NCBI RefSeq assembly: GCF_021390575.1
Contig: NZ_JAJEJQ010000003.1
Span: 674,001 to 738,000, forward strand
DNA length: 64,000 nt
Source: Paraburkholderia adhaesiva
Lineage (GTDB): Bacteria; Pseudomonadota; Gammaproteobacteria; Burkholderiales; Burkholderiaceae
Direction: 5' to 3'
Below, piece by piece: positions 26,772 through 35,141 of this stretch. Numbering within the stretch: the stretch's first letter is position 1; every line of letters begins with the position of its first letter. Both the position numbers and the translations under genes were made by a program. The notes beneath the pieces were generated by a model. The model saw only the letters and a list, made by a program, of their open reading frames with translations. It had not been told where the DNA came from and made no database searches.

Positions 26772-27080
26772 ATGAGCAAGCAACGACGTACGTTTTCCCC
26801 GGAGTTCAAACAGCAAGCCGCCTGTCTGGTGCTCGACCAGGGCTATAGCCATATGGAGGCAAGCCGCTCGGTCGGTGTCGGCGAGACGGTGCTGCGTCGC
26901 TGGGTGCAGCAACTTCAGATGGAACGCCAGGGCGTCACGCCGCAGGGCAAGGCAATCACGCCGGATCAACAGCGTATTCAGGAACTCGAGGCGCGTATCG
27001 AACGCCTCGAGCGTGAGAAGGCCATTTTAAAAAAGGCTACCGCGCTCTTGATGTCGGAAGGCATCGAACGTACGAAGTAA
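26772..27080 (+). CDS. IS3-family transposase OrfA, copy 1
   Basis: 102 residues. A helix-turn-helix DNA-binding domain (about 5-45, FSPEFKQQAACLVLDQGYSH) precedes a leucine-zipper-like coiled coil (IQELEARIERLEREKAILKK). ATG 26772 is favoured over 26748 because AGAGGTG is just upstream. Near the 3' end lies A AAA AAG (27029-27035), the classic -1 slippery heptamer, which lets ribosomes move into the orfB frame to make the OrfAB transposase. Confidence 0.9.
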   Translation: MSKQRRTFSPEFKQQAACLVLDQGYSHMEASRSVGVGETVLRRWVQQLQMERQGVTPQGKAITPDQQRIQELEARIERLEREKAILKKATALLMSEGIERTK

Positions 27081-27934
27081 TTGATCAGATTGGCGCAAGC
27101 GAATCGGTCGAACTGATCTGCGCGGTATTCGACGTATCGCGATCCTGCCTGTATGCGTACCGGGAGCGCGCCCAGCGCGTTGACGCCGAGCGCATGGCAC
27201 TGCGTAGCCGGGTACACGAGCTGTTCGTCGAGAGTCGAAGCTCTGCCGGCAGCCGCAGCATCATGGGCATGATGCGCGAAGAAGGTACGGTGATTGGCCG
27301 CTTCAAGGTCAGCCGCCTGATGGAAGAACTCGGGCTTATCTGCAAGCAGCCGGGTCGCCATGCCTACAAGCAGGCCACGGTCGAGCGGATCGATATCCCG
27401 AATCATCTCAATCGTGAATTCGAGGTTGGTACGCCGAATCAGATCTGGTGTGGTGACATCACCTATGTCTGGGCGCAGGGCCGTTGGCATTATCTGGCCG
27501 TAGTGCTCGACCTGTTCACGCGTCGGGTTGTTGGCTGGGCGTTCTCGACACGCCCGGATGCCGATCTGGTCGTGCAGGCGTTGGAGATGGCCTATGAGCA
27601 GCGTGGTCGTCCGCAAGGCTTGCTGTTCCACTCGGATCAAGGCGGCCAGTATGCAAGCCGGAAATTCCGTCAGCGCCTGTGGCGCTATCGGATTCAGCAG
27701 AGCATGAGCCGTCGTGGAAATTGCTGGGACAACTCCCCGATGGAAAGGCTGTTCCGCAGCTTCAAGACGGAATGGCTGCCGTCAGTGGGGTACACGTCGA
27801 CGCAGGAAGCACACCGGGATATCAGCCACTACCTGATGCACCGTTACAACTGGATACGGCCGCATCAGTTCAATGACGGACTGGCGCCGGCTGTTGCGGA
27901 AGAAAAACTTAACGCAGTGTCCGGGATTAGTTGA
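27035..27934 (+). CDS. IS3-family transposase OrfB (DDE integrase), copy 1
   Basis: The frame is open from the slippery site at 27029-27035; an internal ATG is at 27194, giving 246 residues. The DDE catalytic residues are visible: Asp in WCGDITYVW, Asp in FHSDQGGQYAS and Glu in SPMERLFRSFKTEW. It is made as the C-terminal part of the OrfAB fusion by -1 frameshifting. All motifs are intact, so the element is probably still active, in line with two identical copies in this window. Confidence 0.9.
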   Translation, partial: GYRALDVGRHRTYEVIDQIGASESVELICAVFDVSRSCLYAYRERAQRVDAERMALRSRVHELFVESRSSAGSRSIMGMMREEGTVIGRFKVSRLMEELGLICKQPGRHAYKQATVERIDIPNHLNREFEVGTPNQIWCGDITYVWAQGRWHYLAVVLDLFTRRVVGWAFSTRPDADLVVQALEMAYEQRGRPQGLLFHSDQGGQYASRKFRQRLWRYRIQQSMSRRGNCWDNSPMERLFRSFKTEWLPSVGYTSTQEAHRDISHYLMHRYNWIRPHQFNDGLAPAVAEEKLNAVSGIS

Positions 27935-28588
27935 CCACTACAGAGGCCGCGTTTCGGCTCGTCGATGCAATGGACAAAGTGCGCGTCTACGCGACAGTTC
28001 CAGATAACGCCAAATGCGCTTCCGCTTGCGCGTCCATCGTGTTCGCTTCAGGTGAGCGCCGAAGTATTGTTGGTAGTGGGTTGCTTGGCTTTCACAGTTG
28101 CTACAAGCGAGATGGGAAGACTTACACTGAGGACTCTCTTTGTAACGAGATTATTGCGGCAAATGCCATGCAAAGAGGTGTAAGTCACGCAGGCATCAAT
28201 CGTTTCGTCAAGCAATACGGCGCGCGAGACATGGCATGGGTCGGACGCGACACCGCCTGTACGTCGCTGCAAGGGCTTTGCAAGCCAGGGGCGCTGGAGT
28301 CTCAATCCGTTATGAAGGCCGCCTTGAGCGAGAGTTTTGATTGCAGCAAGCTCATGTCCGTTCAAGCACAGCTTATTTGCGGGGATGCGGAACTGACGCG
28401 TGTCGATCAGGAACTGGCAGAAATTTATAGTCAAAAATCAAAATCAGCGACTAATAAATCGAAGTTGCGTGAGGACCAACGAGCATGGCTTCGCAATTCT
28501 CGCAACGTGTGTAGCGATAAAGCTTGTTTGCAGCGAAGCTATCGTCTGCGCATCGATGAACTGAAGCGGATGCGCTCGTAATCGCATG

Positions 28589-28765
28589 TCATGGATGCGC
28601 ACTTAACGGCAGCAAATAGCTGCTGTCCTCGTGCAGCTCGCCACCCTTGACCATCGAGACTGTGGAATCGTCGACCGGCAGTTGCAGGAACGTCTCGGAT
28701 CCGTAAGCGGGGGATGCCACAAATGCCTGGTCAGACCAGATATCCCCGATACCCAGGGTTACCAT
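28589..28765 (-). CDS. Short unrecognised ORF, possibly a gene remnant
   Basis: 58 codons from ATG 28765, starting MVTLGIGDIWSDQAFVASP and ending LLPLSAHP. Composition looks protein-coding, but the frame is closed by a stop 9 bp upstream of the ATG and there is no ribosome site, so it may be the 3' end of a larger gene broken by deletion. I recognise no family. It lies between the broken ClpP-like gene and the LysR gene. Confidence 0.25.
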   Translation of the reverse strand: MVTLGIGDIWSDQAFVASPAYGSETFLQLPVDDSTVSMVKGGELHEDSSYLLPLSAHP

Positions 28766-28849
28766 CGTACCGACTCAAACCCAGCGTTTGACCTGTCGCT
28801 CCATCGGCAGCGTCGAACGGGCACTCAAGGGTGCATGTCGTCGATTCAG

Positions 28850-29776
28850 CTAACTCAGAACTCTCGATGCCGTCCGGACAATTTCCTCTACGAACACCTT
28901 GACCGTTGGGTGGTTGCGCTCGCCGCTGCGATAAGCGACGTAGATTTTGCGGCGAATCTCCGGCCTCAGCTTGACCCATGCCACGCCGATCGGTGCGCGC
29001 AGCACCCGGAGTCCCGGGGCGATCGACACAGAGCAGCCGGGGGTCACCATTGCGTCGATTATGTCGGATCCACGGCATCTGGCGTTGGTTTGGGGTTCGA
29101 ACCCGGCGCGGCGGCATAGCTCAATGACGAAGCTGCCGAAGGTACTCCATGTGGATTCGATAGCCCACGTTTCGTACCGGAGATCGGCCAGGCTCAGCGA
29201 CGGCTTTTTACTCAACGGATGGTCAGTCGCGACCGCCACGTACAGTGCATCCTCCGCCAGTGGCACAAGCTCGACGTTTTCCCGGTCATTGCCCGTCGCG
29301 ATTGAAAGATCGTCAATCAAGGCGATGTCCGTTCGCCACGACCGCAGTGCCGCGACCGCGTCAATCGGTTCCAGTTCTTCTAGCGCGATCGCGAGGCGCG
29401 GAAACGCGCGCCGCAACTCCTTGACCGTATCAGGGAGAACAATCGAAGCGATCGACGGGAACGCAGCGACACGCAGCTCTCCTGCGATCTCACGCCGCAG
29501 TTCGGCCAGTTCCGAGCGAGCCTCGTCCAGCACCACCATCACCCGTTCGGCGTACCCCACCAATGCGTGGCCAGCGGGAGTAAGCCTAACCCCGCGTCCG
29601 ACGCGCTCTGTGAGCTTGACTCCGGCGTCTTCCTCTAGTTGAGCGATCTGCTGTGAAACCGCCGACGGCGTCAGGAACAGGGCCTCAGCGGCGGCCGCCA
29701 TCGTGCCGCACCTCGCCAGCTCCAGCAGTGCCCGGAGTCGACCGAATTCCAACGTGCATTCCTCCGCCAAGATCAA
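28850..29776 (-). CDS. LysR-family transcriptional regulator
   Basis: About 300-308 residues. N-terminal winged HTH (ALFLTPSAVSQQIAQLEEDA, about residues 30-50) and a C-terminal LysR substrate-binding domain (about 95-300). Start choice: ATG 29776 has no good ribosome site, while TTG 29752 has GGAGG 8 bases upstream and gives the usual short lead (LEFGRLRALLEL), so 29752 is the likelier start. The AT-rich 29780-29850 region upstream may contain its promoter. Its target is unknown because the neighbours have been changed by IS insertions. Confidence 0.88.
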   Translation of the reverse strand: MILAEECTLEFGRLRALLELARCGTMAAAAEALFLTPSAVSQQIAQLEEDAGVKLTERVGRGVRLTPAGHALVGYAERVMVVLDEARSELAELRREIAGELRVAAFPSIASIVLPDTVKELRRAFPRLAIALEELEPIDAVAALRSWRTDIALIDDLSIATGNDRENVELVPLAEDALYVAVATDHPLSKKPSLSLADLRYETWAIESTWSTFGSFVIELCRRAGFEPQTNARCRGSDIIDAMVTPGCSVSIAPGLRVLRAPIGVAWVKLRPEIRRKIYVAYRSGERNHPTVKVFVEEIVRTASRVLS

Positions 29777-29955
29777 ATGAACGAAATGGCTAATGTATTG
29801 CTAAAAAAACGATCGGTATACGAACACGTATTGGCTGCCTACAGTGCCAGATAACAGCCACAGAGACGGATGTTCCGTATGCGGTCCTTTAACGACGCCC
29901 CTCTGCGTTGACACGTCGCGGATTGGTTTCAGGGAGCCGGTAGACGCGTTCGCAG

Positions 29956-30633
29956 CTATCTCCTCTGATAGTACGTGATCGTGAAATGTGCTGGAGTTTT
30001 CCCATTTTCATCGGCCGGCATCGGGTCAGAATCCTGCACCGCTCTTAGCGCAGCATCGTCCCACGCAGAATTACCACTTGAATGAACGATAGTTGCCGAA
30101 AGGAGCTTGCCATCGGGTGAGCAATTCACCGCGACTACTGCCGGTAAAGTGACGTCTTCGCCATGCCACCTGAGGTTGGCACGGACCAGTCGCTGAATCT
30201 TCCGGGCGTACGGCTGTACGGCCGAGCCGGAAGCGACGGTTTTAGCTGGCGTCGCTACGAACCAGAAGGTGGTCTCGACAGGAATGCTCTTGCCGAAGAG
30301 CCCCAAAACGGGTTTGCAGGTAGCCAGTCTCGACTGACGTAGCGCAAGATTATCAAAGGCAGCGTCACCGGACGACCGCCAGAGTTCGGCGTCCTTGACC
30401 TGCCCCTGCTCGTCCAGAGACACGTGAACTGCAGCAGGCCCATTCGGCGTCGTCTTGCGTGGAGTGCCAGCCGCCAAGCCGTATTGGCAGGGTATTTGGT
30501 CGTCCGGGACAAACCGCGTGGTAGCCGGAGCAGCCTCAGACGCGGTGGTCAGCTTCGGGTCGGATTGCACGTCTGATTGGGCAAACGCGGTAGCCGTGCA
30601 AAGAGAAAGCAGTAATACGGCGAATCGCTTCAT
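29956..30633 (-). CDS. Secreted protein with two TonB-C-like domains
   Basis: 225 residues: signal peptide (about 1-18, ending AFA), then two repeats of a TonB C-terminal-like fold, first around DAELWRSSGDAAFDNLALRQ (about 80-100) and second around IVHSSGNSAWDDAALRAVQ (about 185-203). There is no membrane anchor or proline-rich spacer, so it is not a classical TonB. GAGGG lies 10 bases upstream of ATG 30633. Proteins of this kind are periplasmic and of unknown role. IS66 sits about 110 bp upstream and may have separated it from its original promoter. Confidence 0.75.
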   Translation of the reverse strand: MKRFAVLLLSLCTATAFAQSDVQSDPKLTTASEAAPATTRFVPDDQIPCQYGLAAGTPRKTTPNGPAAVHVSLDEQGQVKDAELWRSSGDAAFDNLALRQSRLATCKPVLGLFGKSIPVETTFWFVATPAKTVASGSAVQPYARKIQRLVRANLRWHGEDVTLPAVVAVNCSPDGKLLSATIVHSSGNSAWDDAALRAVQDSDPMPADENGKTPAHFTITYYQRR

Positions 30634-30740
30634 GGGTCGATATCCCTCGCTTGAATGGCGCGAATGGTTGCGCGGCCATCGTACAGCGCGAGGTCGACTT
30701 CGCGCATCACAAAACACGATATGGATCAATCGTGCGGAAG

Positions 30741-32294
30741 TCAGCGGACGTCTGCTGGCACGCCCCACGGGAGCAGTGCCGCGTAGTCGTCGGCGGTCTG
30801 CGCATGCGGCAGTCGCTGGAACAACCAGTGAAGGTAGCGGTATGGATCAATGCCACTGGCCTTGCACGTCTCGACGAGCGAGTACAGGTTGGCGCTGGCC
30901 TGCGCGCCGGCGACGGTGTCGGAGAACAGCCAGCCCTTGCGGCCGATGACGAACGGCCGGATTGCGTTTTCACACAGGTTGTTCGAGATTGGCCATATGC
31001 CGTTGTCGACGTAGCGGATCAGCTTGGGCCACTGGCCGTACAGGTACCGCAGCGCGCGGCCGAGCTGGCTCGACGGCACAACTGTGGGCAGATGTTCAAC
31101 CAGCATCCGCTCAAGGATTGCGAGCACCCGCCCGCTGTACCGGGCACGCAATCGTTGTCGCCGCTGCGGCTCCCATCGCGCACCACGTGCTTCGGCTGCG
31201 AACAGCTTGCCGATCAGCATAACGAAGCGAGTCGCCAGCATGTCCGGCGAACGGGCGGCCTTCGGCACGGACTCTTCGGCCTTGATGAAGCCCCGGCGCA
31301 CGTGCGCCCAGCATCCGAGATGGACGAGCTGGTGATCATGGGCGATGCCGTTATAGAGTTCGTACCCGTCCGTCATCAACGCCGTGCCGGGTAGCACGCC
31401 GGCATAGAGCCGCTGCGCGTGCTGCGCACCGCGTCCCGGTGAATACGAGAACATCCGCACGGGCGGCCCCGACCCGTTGACCTGTGCCCACAGATAACTC
31501 TTCGCCTGCGGTTTTCGTCCTGGCTCCTTGAGCACCTGGAAGGTCGTCTCATCGCCGTAAATCAGGTCCGAGTCGAGCAGCGCATCGCGCATCAGGTTGA
31601 TCACCGGCTGCGTGGCCAGTCCTACGCGCACGACACTCGCTGCCAGCGTATTCGACGAGATGTCGCCGCCGAAGCGGCGCAGCAGAGTGGCCTGGCGATA
31701 CAGCGGCATGCCGTACTGATACTTGCCGGTGATGATCCACGCGAGCGCCGACTCTGTGAGCAGCCCGCGCGCGATGATGCGCGCCGGCGCCGGCGTCACC
31801 TTGATGCCGAGATCGCAGCAGGGGCACGCGTACTTGACCCGCTGATGCTGGATGACGCGCACCTGCTCGGGAATCACGTCGAGCTGTTCGCTCGTCTCGA
31901 CACCGATCTCCACGAGCACATGACCGTCGTTTGCACAGAACCGTTCGGACTCGGGCAGTTCGTGCCGCACGACCTCGCGTGGCAGGTTGGGATCGAGTGG
32001 CTTGCGCCCGCGCTTGCTGCGCAGGTGGGAGGCGACCGGCGTGCCAGGCACGTCTTCACGCGCGGGCGCGTCGGCGGACTGGGCCAGCGCTTCTGCCTCG
32101 TTGAACAGGCCGAGCTGGTCAGCATGGCGCGCCTCGCTCGATGCGCCGAACAGTTCGTGCCTGTAGGCGCGCAGCTTCTCTTCCGCAAGGTTCCGTTGGG
32201 CCGTCACGAGCCGGAGCTCACTGCGCAGGGCGTCGCATTCGGCGAGCAGTGCCTGGTATTCCTCAGCACTCGGCATGACGGGGTTGTTCGGCAT
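30741..32294 (-). CDS. tnpC: IS66 transposase TnpC
   Basis: 517 residues with the family order: N-terminal coiled-coil (LAECDALRSELRLVTAQRNL), the LFGASSEARHADQLGLFNEAE segment, a zinc-finger (CCDLGIKVTP) and the DDE catalytic core (about 190-460) with ETTFQVL, YELYNG and NNLCENAIRPFVIGRKGWLF. It is the transposase proper. No stop or frameshift is visible. It follows tnpB by 31 bp. Confidence 0.92.
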   Translation of the reverse strand: MPNNPVMPSAEEYQALLAECDALRSELRLVTAQRNLAEEKLRAYRHELFGASSEARHADQLGLFNEAEALAQSADAPAREDVPGTPVASHLRSKRGRKPLDPNLPREVVRHELPESERFCANDGHVLVEIGVETSEQLDVIPEQVRVIQHQRVKYACPCCDLGIKVTPAPARIIARGLLTESALAWIITGKYQYGMPLYRQATLLRRFGGDISSNTLAASVVRVGLATQPVINLMRDALLDSDLIYGDETTFQVLKEPGRKPQAKSYLWAQVNGSGPPVRMFSYSPGRGAQHAQRLYAGVLPGTALMTDGYELYNGIAHDHQLVHLGCWAHVRRGFIKAEESVPKAARSPDMLATRFVMLIGKLFAAEARGARWEPQRRQRLRARYSGRVLAILERMLVEHLPTVVPSSQLGRALRYLYGQWPKLIRYVDNGIWPISNNLCENAIRPFVIGRKGWLFSDTVAGAQASANLYSLVETCKASGIDPYRYLHWLFQRLPHAQTADDYAALLPWGVPADVR

Positions 32295-32325
32295 GGCCAG
32301 TTAGACCGTGCCGTGTATCCGGTGT

Positions 32326-32676
32326 TCAGCTTATCCGCGCGTAATATCGCTGGGGATGCTTCTGGATCACGGCCAGGTCGATGCCGTCGAGCAGCCAGTG
32401 CAGTTGTTCGACGCTCAGCGTGAGCGTTTCGCGACCACCCGGCCAGACGAAGCGGTCGGCTTCGAGTCGCTTGAGCAGCAGCCAGAAGCCGTTGCCGCCC
32501 CAGCCGAGTATCTTGATGCGATCACGGCGGCGGTTGCCGAACACGAACAGCGCCGGGGTCATCGGGTTCAGGCGCATCGCCTGTTCGACCAGGATCGACA
32601 GCCCGTTAATGCCCATGCGGAAGTCGACCGGATCGCGATGCAGGTAGACCTTCAGCCCTTCGTCAAACCGGAACAC
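32326..32676 (-). CDS. tnpB: IS66 accessory protein TnpB
   Basis: 116 residues, the usual length of IS66 Orf2 proteins, with the hallmark strings VYLHRDPVDFRMGINGLSIL and LFVFGNRRRDRIKILGWGGNG. It assists TnpC in transposition. It overlaps the end of tnpA by 14 bp. Confidence 0.92.
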   Translation of the reverse strand: MFRFDEGLKVYLHRDPVDFRMGINGLSILVEQAMRLNPMTPALFVFGNRRRDRIKILGWGGNGFWLLLKRLEADRFVWPGGRETLTLSVEQLHWLLDGIDLAVIQKHPQRYYARIS

Positions 32677-33154
32677 GGCAGCTCCCGAGCATCTGGATCA
32701 CTGCCGTCAGTTCTTCGAGGCTCGCTTCGCCGAGGTTGAATTCGATCCCGTTGGGCAGGCACACGTGCAGCGCGGCGGCAGGCGCGGGAACACTGCGCAG
32801 CGGCTCGCGTGCCAACACCGGCGGCTGCGATGGCACGGTCACAACGGGTACAAACGCCGGCGCAGGTGCGTTCGCAGGCTCGCGCACCGGCATGTCGATC
32901 GATACCCCATCGATCATCTCGACCGCGCGAGACTCCTGCGAGCCGGCCACCGCCGCCTCGCGTTGCATCAGGTACTTCGTGATCCATTTGCGCAGCAGGT
33001 TCGCGTTGATCCCATGCTCCTGCGCCAGTCGTGCAACCGACACGCCTGGGCGCAGTGCCATTTCGATCAGCGCGCGCTTGGCACCCTCGTCGTACCGGCG
33101 ACGACCGTCCCGCGTCAGCCGGACTACTCCTAACTCTGCGTGTTTGTCAGTCAT
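32663..33154 (-). CDS. tnpA: IS66 protein TnpA
   Basis: 163 residues with an N-terminal helix-turn-helix of the transposase_8 type (YDEGAKRALIEMALRPGVSV, AQEHGINANLLRKWI) and an alanine/proline-rich C-terminal part. The start ATG at 33154 lies 2 bp from a perfect 11-bp hairpin that contains its ribosome site, see 33156-33181. Confidence 0.9.
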   Translation of the reverse strand: MTDKHAELGVVRLTRDGRRRYDEGAKRALIEMALRPGVSVARLAQEHGINANLLRKWITKYLMQREAAVAGSQESRAVEMIDGVSIDMPVREPANAPAPAFVPVVTVPSQPPVLAREPLRSVPAPAAALHVCLPNGIEFNLGEASLEELTAVIQMLGSCRVPV

Positions 33155-33155
33155 T

Positions 33156-33181
33156 GGTGTCCACCTATTTAGGTGGACACC
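33156..33181 (-). promoter_or_regulatory. RBS-sequestering hairpin upstream of tnpA
   Basis: GGTGTCCACCT-ATTT-AGGTGGACACC. On the minus strand the AGGTGG ribosome site, 6 bases before the tnpA ATG, is inside the second arm. Folding would hide it and limit transposase synthesis from read-through transcripts, a known protection strategy in other IS elements (for example IS10). Its role here is inferred. Confidence 0.5.
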
Positions 33182-33387
33182 TTTCTCTCACACTCCATCT
33201 GTCGGTGGCAGGGCGTGGTTTATTGATCGCTTACGATGTTCCAGCACAGCGTCCGCCCAACTGCGTCACTTGAGAGTAATTACGTTGAGTTCGTTATGTT
33301 CAAGTTCCTTCTCACACGGATTAACCGCTGGTTCGAGCGCGCCGAACAACGACGAAATGGGCTGCTGCCGGTTTCGTGGACACCGAC

Positions 33388-34200
33388 CTAAGCTTCTTGA
33401 GCTTTCTCGAACTCTATCGGACTGACGTAGCCGAGCGTCGAATGACGACGCTTCGGGTTGTAGAACCGCTCAATGTAGTCGAACACATCGGCACGCGCCT
33501 GTTCCCTGGACCGGTACACCTTGCGGGCCGTGCGCTCAGTCTTCAGTGAACTGAAGAAGCTTTCCATGGCTGAGTTGTCCCAGACCTCGCCCGCGCGACT
33601 CATACTGCAGGTGATGCCTTGCTCTTTGGGCAGCTCCTGGAAGTGCTCGCTGGTGTATTGGCTGCCTTGGACGGAGTGATGCAGCAACGCGACCGGCTTG
33701 CCACGGCGCCACACGGCCATCATCAACGCGTCGGCCACGAGTTGCGAGGTCATGCTGTCTTGCATCGACCAGCCGACGATGCGCCGCGAGTACAAGTCGA
33801 GCACCGCCGCAGCATACAGCCAGCCCTCGGCCGTCCAGATGTACGTGAAATCGGCCACCCACTTCTGGTTTGGCGCATCAGCCTGGAACTGACGGTCCAG
33901 CACATTGCCCGCGATAGTGCTGCGCTCACCTCGGTCCTGCGGCAAGCCCCGGCGTCGGGGCCTCGCACGTAGCGCCTGTTCACGCATGAGCCGTTCAATG
34001 CGGTGCAATCCACATCGGTAGCCCAGTGCCAGCACGTCATGCCACACGCGCCGGGCGCCATAGGTGCGGTCGCTGCCGAGGAAGCTTTGCCGCACCTGGC
34101 TCGCAGGCACCAAGTCGTCCAGCTTCGCCATTGTGAACATCGCCTCGGTGTAGCCGTCCGCTCCGCGCATCGTTTCGGTCTCAGTGTTGTCCGTTCCCAT
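33388..34200 (-). pseudogene. IS5/IS3 chimeric transposase, catalytic Asp lost
   Basis: The ORF fuses two sources. Its first about 35 residues, with MRGADGYTEAMFTMAKLDDL, match the start of an IS5-type transposase (usually MRGADxYTExLFTMxxLDDFVPA). From about VRQSFLG on, it is the core of an IS3-family OrfB: YIWTAEGWLYAAAVLDLYSR with its first Asp, NSAMESFFSSLKTE with the Glu, but LLHHSVQGSQYTS where the second catalytic Asp (HSDQGS) is Val. OrfA is absent. The element is thus truncated, fused and catalytically dead. GTGTCCAC at 33370-33377 (read from either end) probably marks the IS3 right end. Confidence 0.7.
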
Positions 34201-34606
34201 GTTTCAACGTTTACCGCTCCCGCTCCGATGACGACGGCAGGAGCTATTTCAACAGCCGGAAAGTTTAGGCAAGTTTCACAATTGGGAGTTGTCTTGTAGA
34301 CAAGGGGGGGAAATTCGTGATTGTCCTATATACGTGCAAGCAATCAGATTAGAAACTGTAAGCGTCGAGATGGGTAACTGAAAGCACCGGGTTTCAGTTG
34401 AGTTCGGAACCGGAGGGGAGGTGCTTGAAGATAGAGGAAGACGCTTCGGTTTGCCTAGACCAGCAGGGCGAAGCTGTTTTCCGAAGGCCGTCTGACGAAA
34501 GCGGGTCAATGCCTTCGTCACGTGCGGCCGCCGCAGGTATGTTGCCCGGATACCCTTGCGCAATAAATGCAAGTGTCACCCTATGCGTTGCAGGTAATGG
34601 TTAGCG
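34201..34606. other. Region upstream of the fimbrial locus
   Basis: About 400 bp with lower GC than the flanks, no convincing gene. A perfect hairpin AACTGAAA-GCACCGGG-TTTCAGTT lies at 34376-34399, some 210 bp upstream of the adhesin start, where the fimbrial promoter is expected. A 68-codon frame on the plus strand from 34398 has no ribosome site and is not called. Confidence 0.4.
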
Positions 34607-35141
34607 ATGGAAAAGATATCCGAAAACCTGAAGATAATTATTTCAACCATCGCGGTCCTGTTTTCAGGGCTATTGTTTTCTCATGTGGCTATCGGCGCAT
34701 GTGTCTATCAGGGCTCCAGTACGAACAACTACTGGAGCCGGGCGGAAAACAATCCCATTGGCCCAAGTTCTGTCCAGATCCTGGCGCAACGATTCCAGCC
34801 CGTGGGAACCATCCTTTTCGACCAGACGTTTCCCATGAGCACCTTGCTCGCGAGTAGTCCGAACGCCGTGCTCATCAAGTGTGCTTCTGCAAGCGATGCC
34901 GTTGGTGCGGGCGCGGCATTGCGCCTCGATGATACGTATCAACTGGGCGGAGGTTTTTCATACAACGGAATCCAGTATTACTACACGGCGTTTCAGGAGA
35001 ATTCCACGCGTTACTCTCCCGTTGGCTGGAAACTCTATGCCGAGATGTCCGATGGCACAGAAAGGGAACTCATCCGCAACGACAGCAGCGGCACCAGCAA
35101 TACGGCGGTGCGTTTTACACCGCTGACCTATAATGTAGTGG

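Larger units (their letters stand above)
26708..27942 (+). mobile_element. IS3-family element, copy 1 (1235 bp)
   Basis: Ends TGTAGTGGTC...GACCACTACA are imperfect terminal inverted repeats of about 28 bp. It is flanked by 3-bp direct repeats GAG (26705-26707 and 27943-27945). It contains orfA and orfB in the -1 frameshift arrangement. A second copy in opposite orientation with identical encoded proteins lies at 35134-36368. Confidence 0.95.
26423..28581 (+). pseudogene. ClpP-like periplasmic protein with LprI-like domain, split by IS3
   Basis: Removing the IS (26708-27942) and one GAG target copy restores one 306-codon frame: 26423-26707 joined to 27946-28581. The joined protein has a signal-anchor-like N terminus, a ClpP/SppA-like core (LLLNSPGGNVE|AAFRLVDAM, with the split at the bar, and a candidate nucleophile Ser in CASACASIVFASG) and a C-terminal LprI-like lysozyme-inhibitor domain with paired Cys (FDCSKLMSVQAQLICGD; VCSDKACLQRSY). 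GAGGAAA is 7 bases before ATG 26423. The IS lies in the core, so the gene is certainly inactive as a full protein; the C-terminal half lacks a start of its own. Confidence 0.8.
30741..33181 (-). mobile_element. IS66-family element
   Basis: tnpA-tnpB-tnpC in the standard order and overlap. The left end may be the GTAAGCG-like word at 33234 (read on the minus strand), since IS66 ends usually start GTAA, but I could not find a matching right end or 8-bp target repeats, so the boundaries given are the gene limits plus the tnpA leader hairpin. Confidence 0.8.

Noticed and set aside
33226..33234. Possible IS66 left end (GTAAGCG on the minus strand)
   Set aside because: Matches the expected start of IS66 ends, but no matching inverted end or 8-bp target repeat was found near 30.7 kb, so it is not used as a boundary.
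34398..34604. 68-codon plus-strand frame ahead of the adhesin gene
   Set aside because: TTG start, no ribosome site, no family; more likely promoter region sequence.
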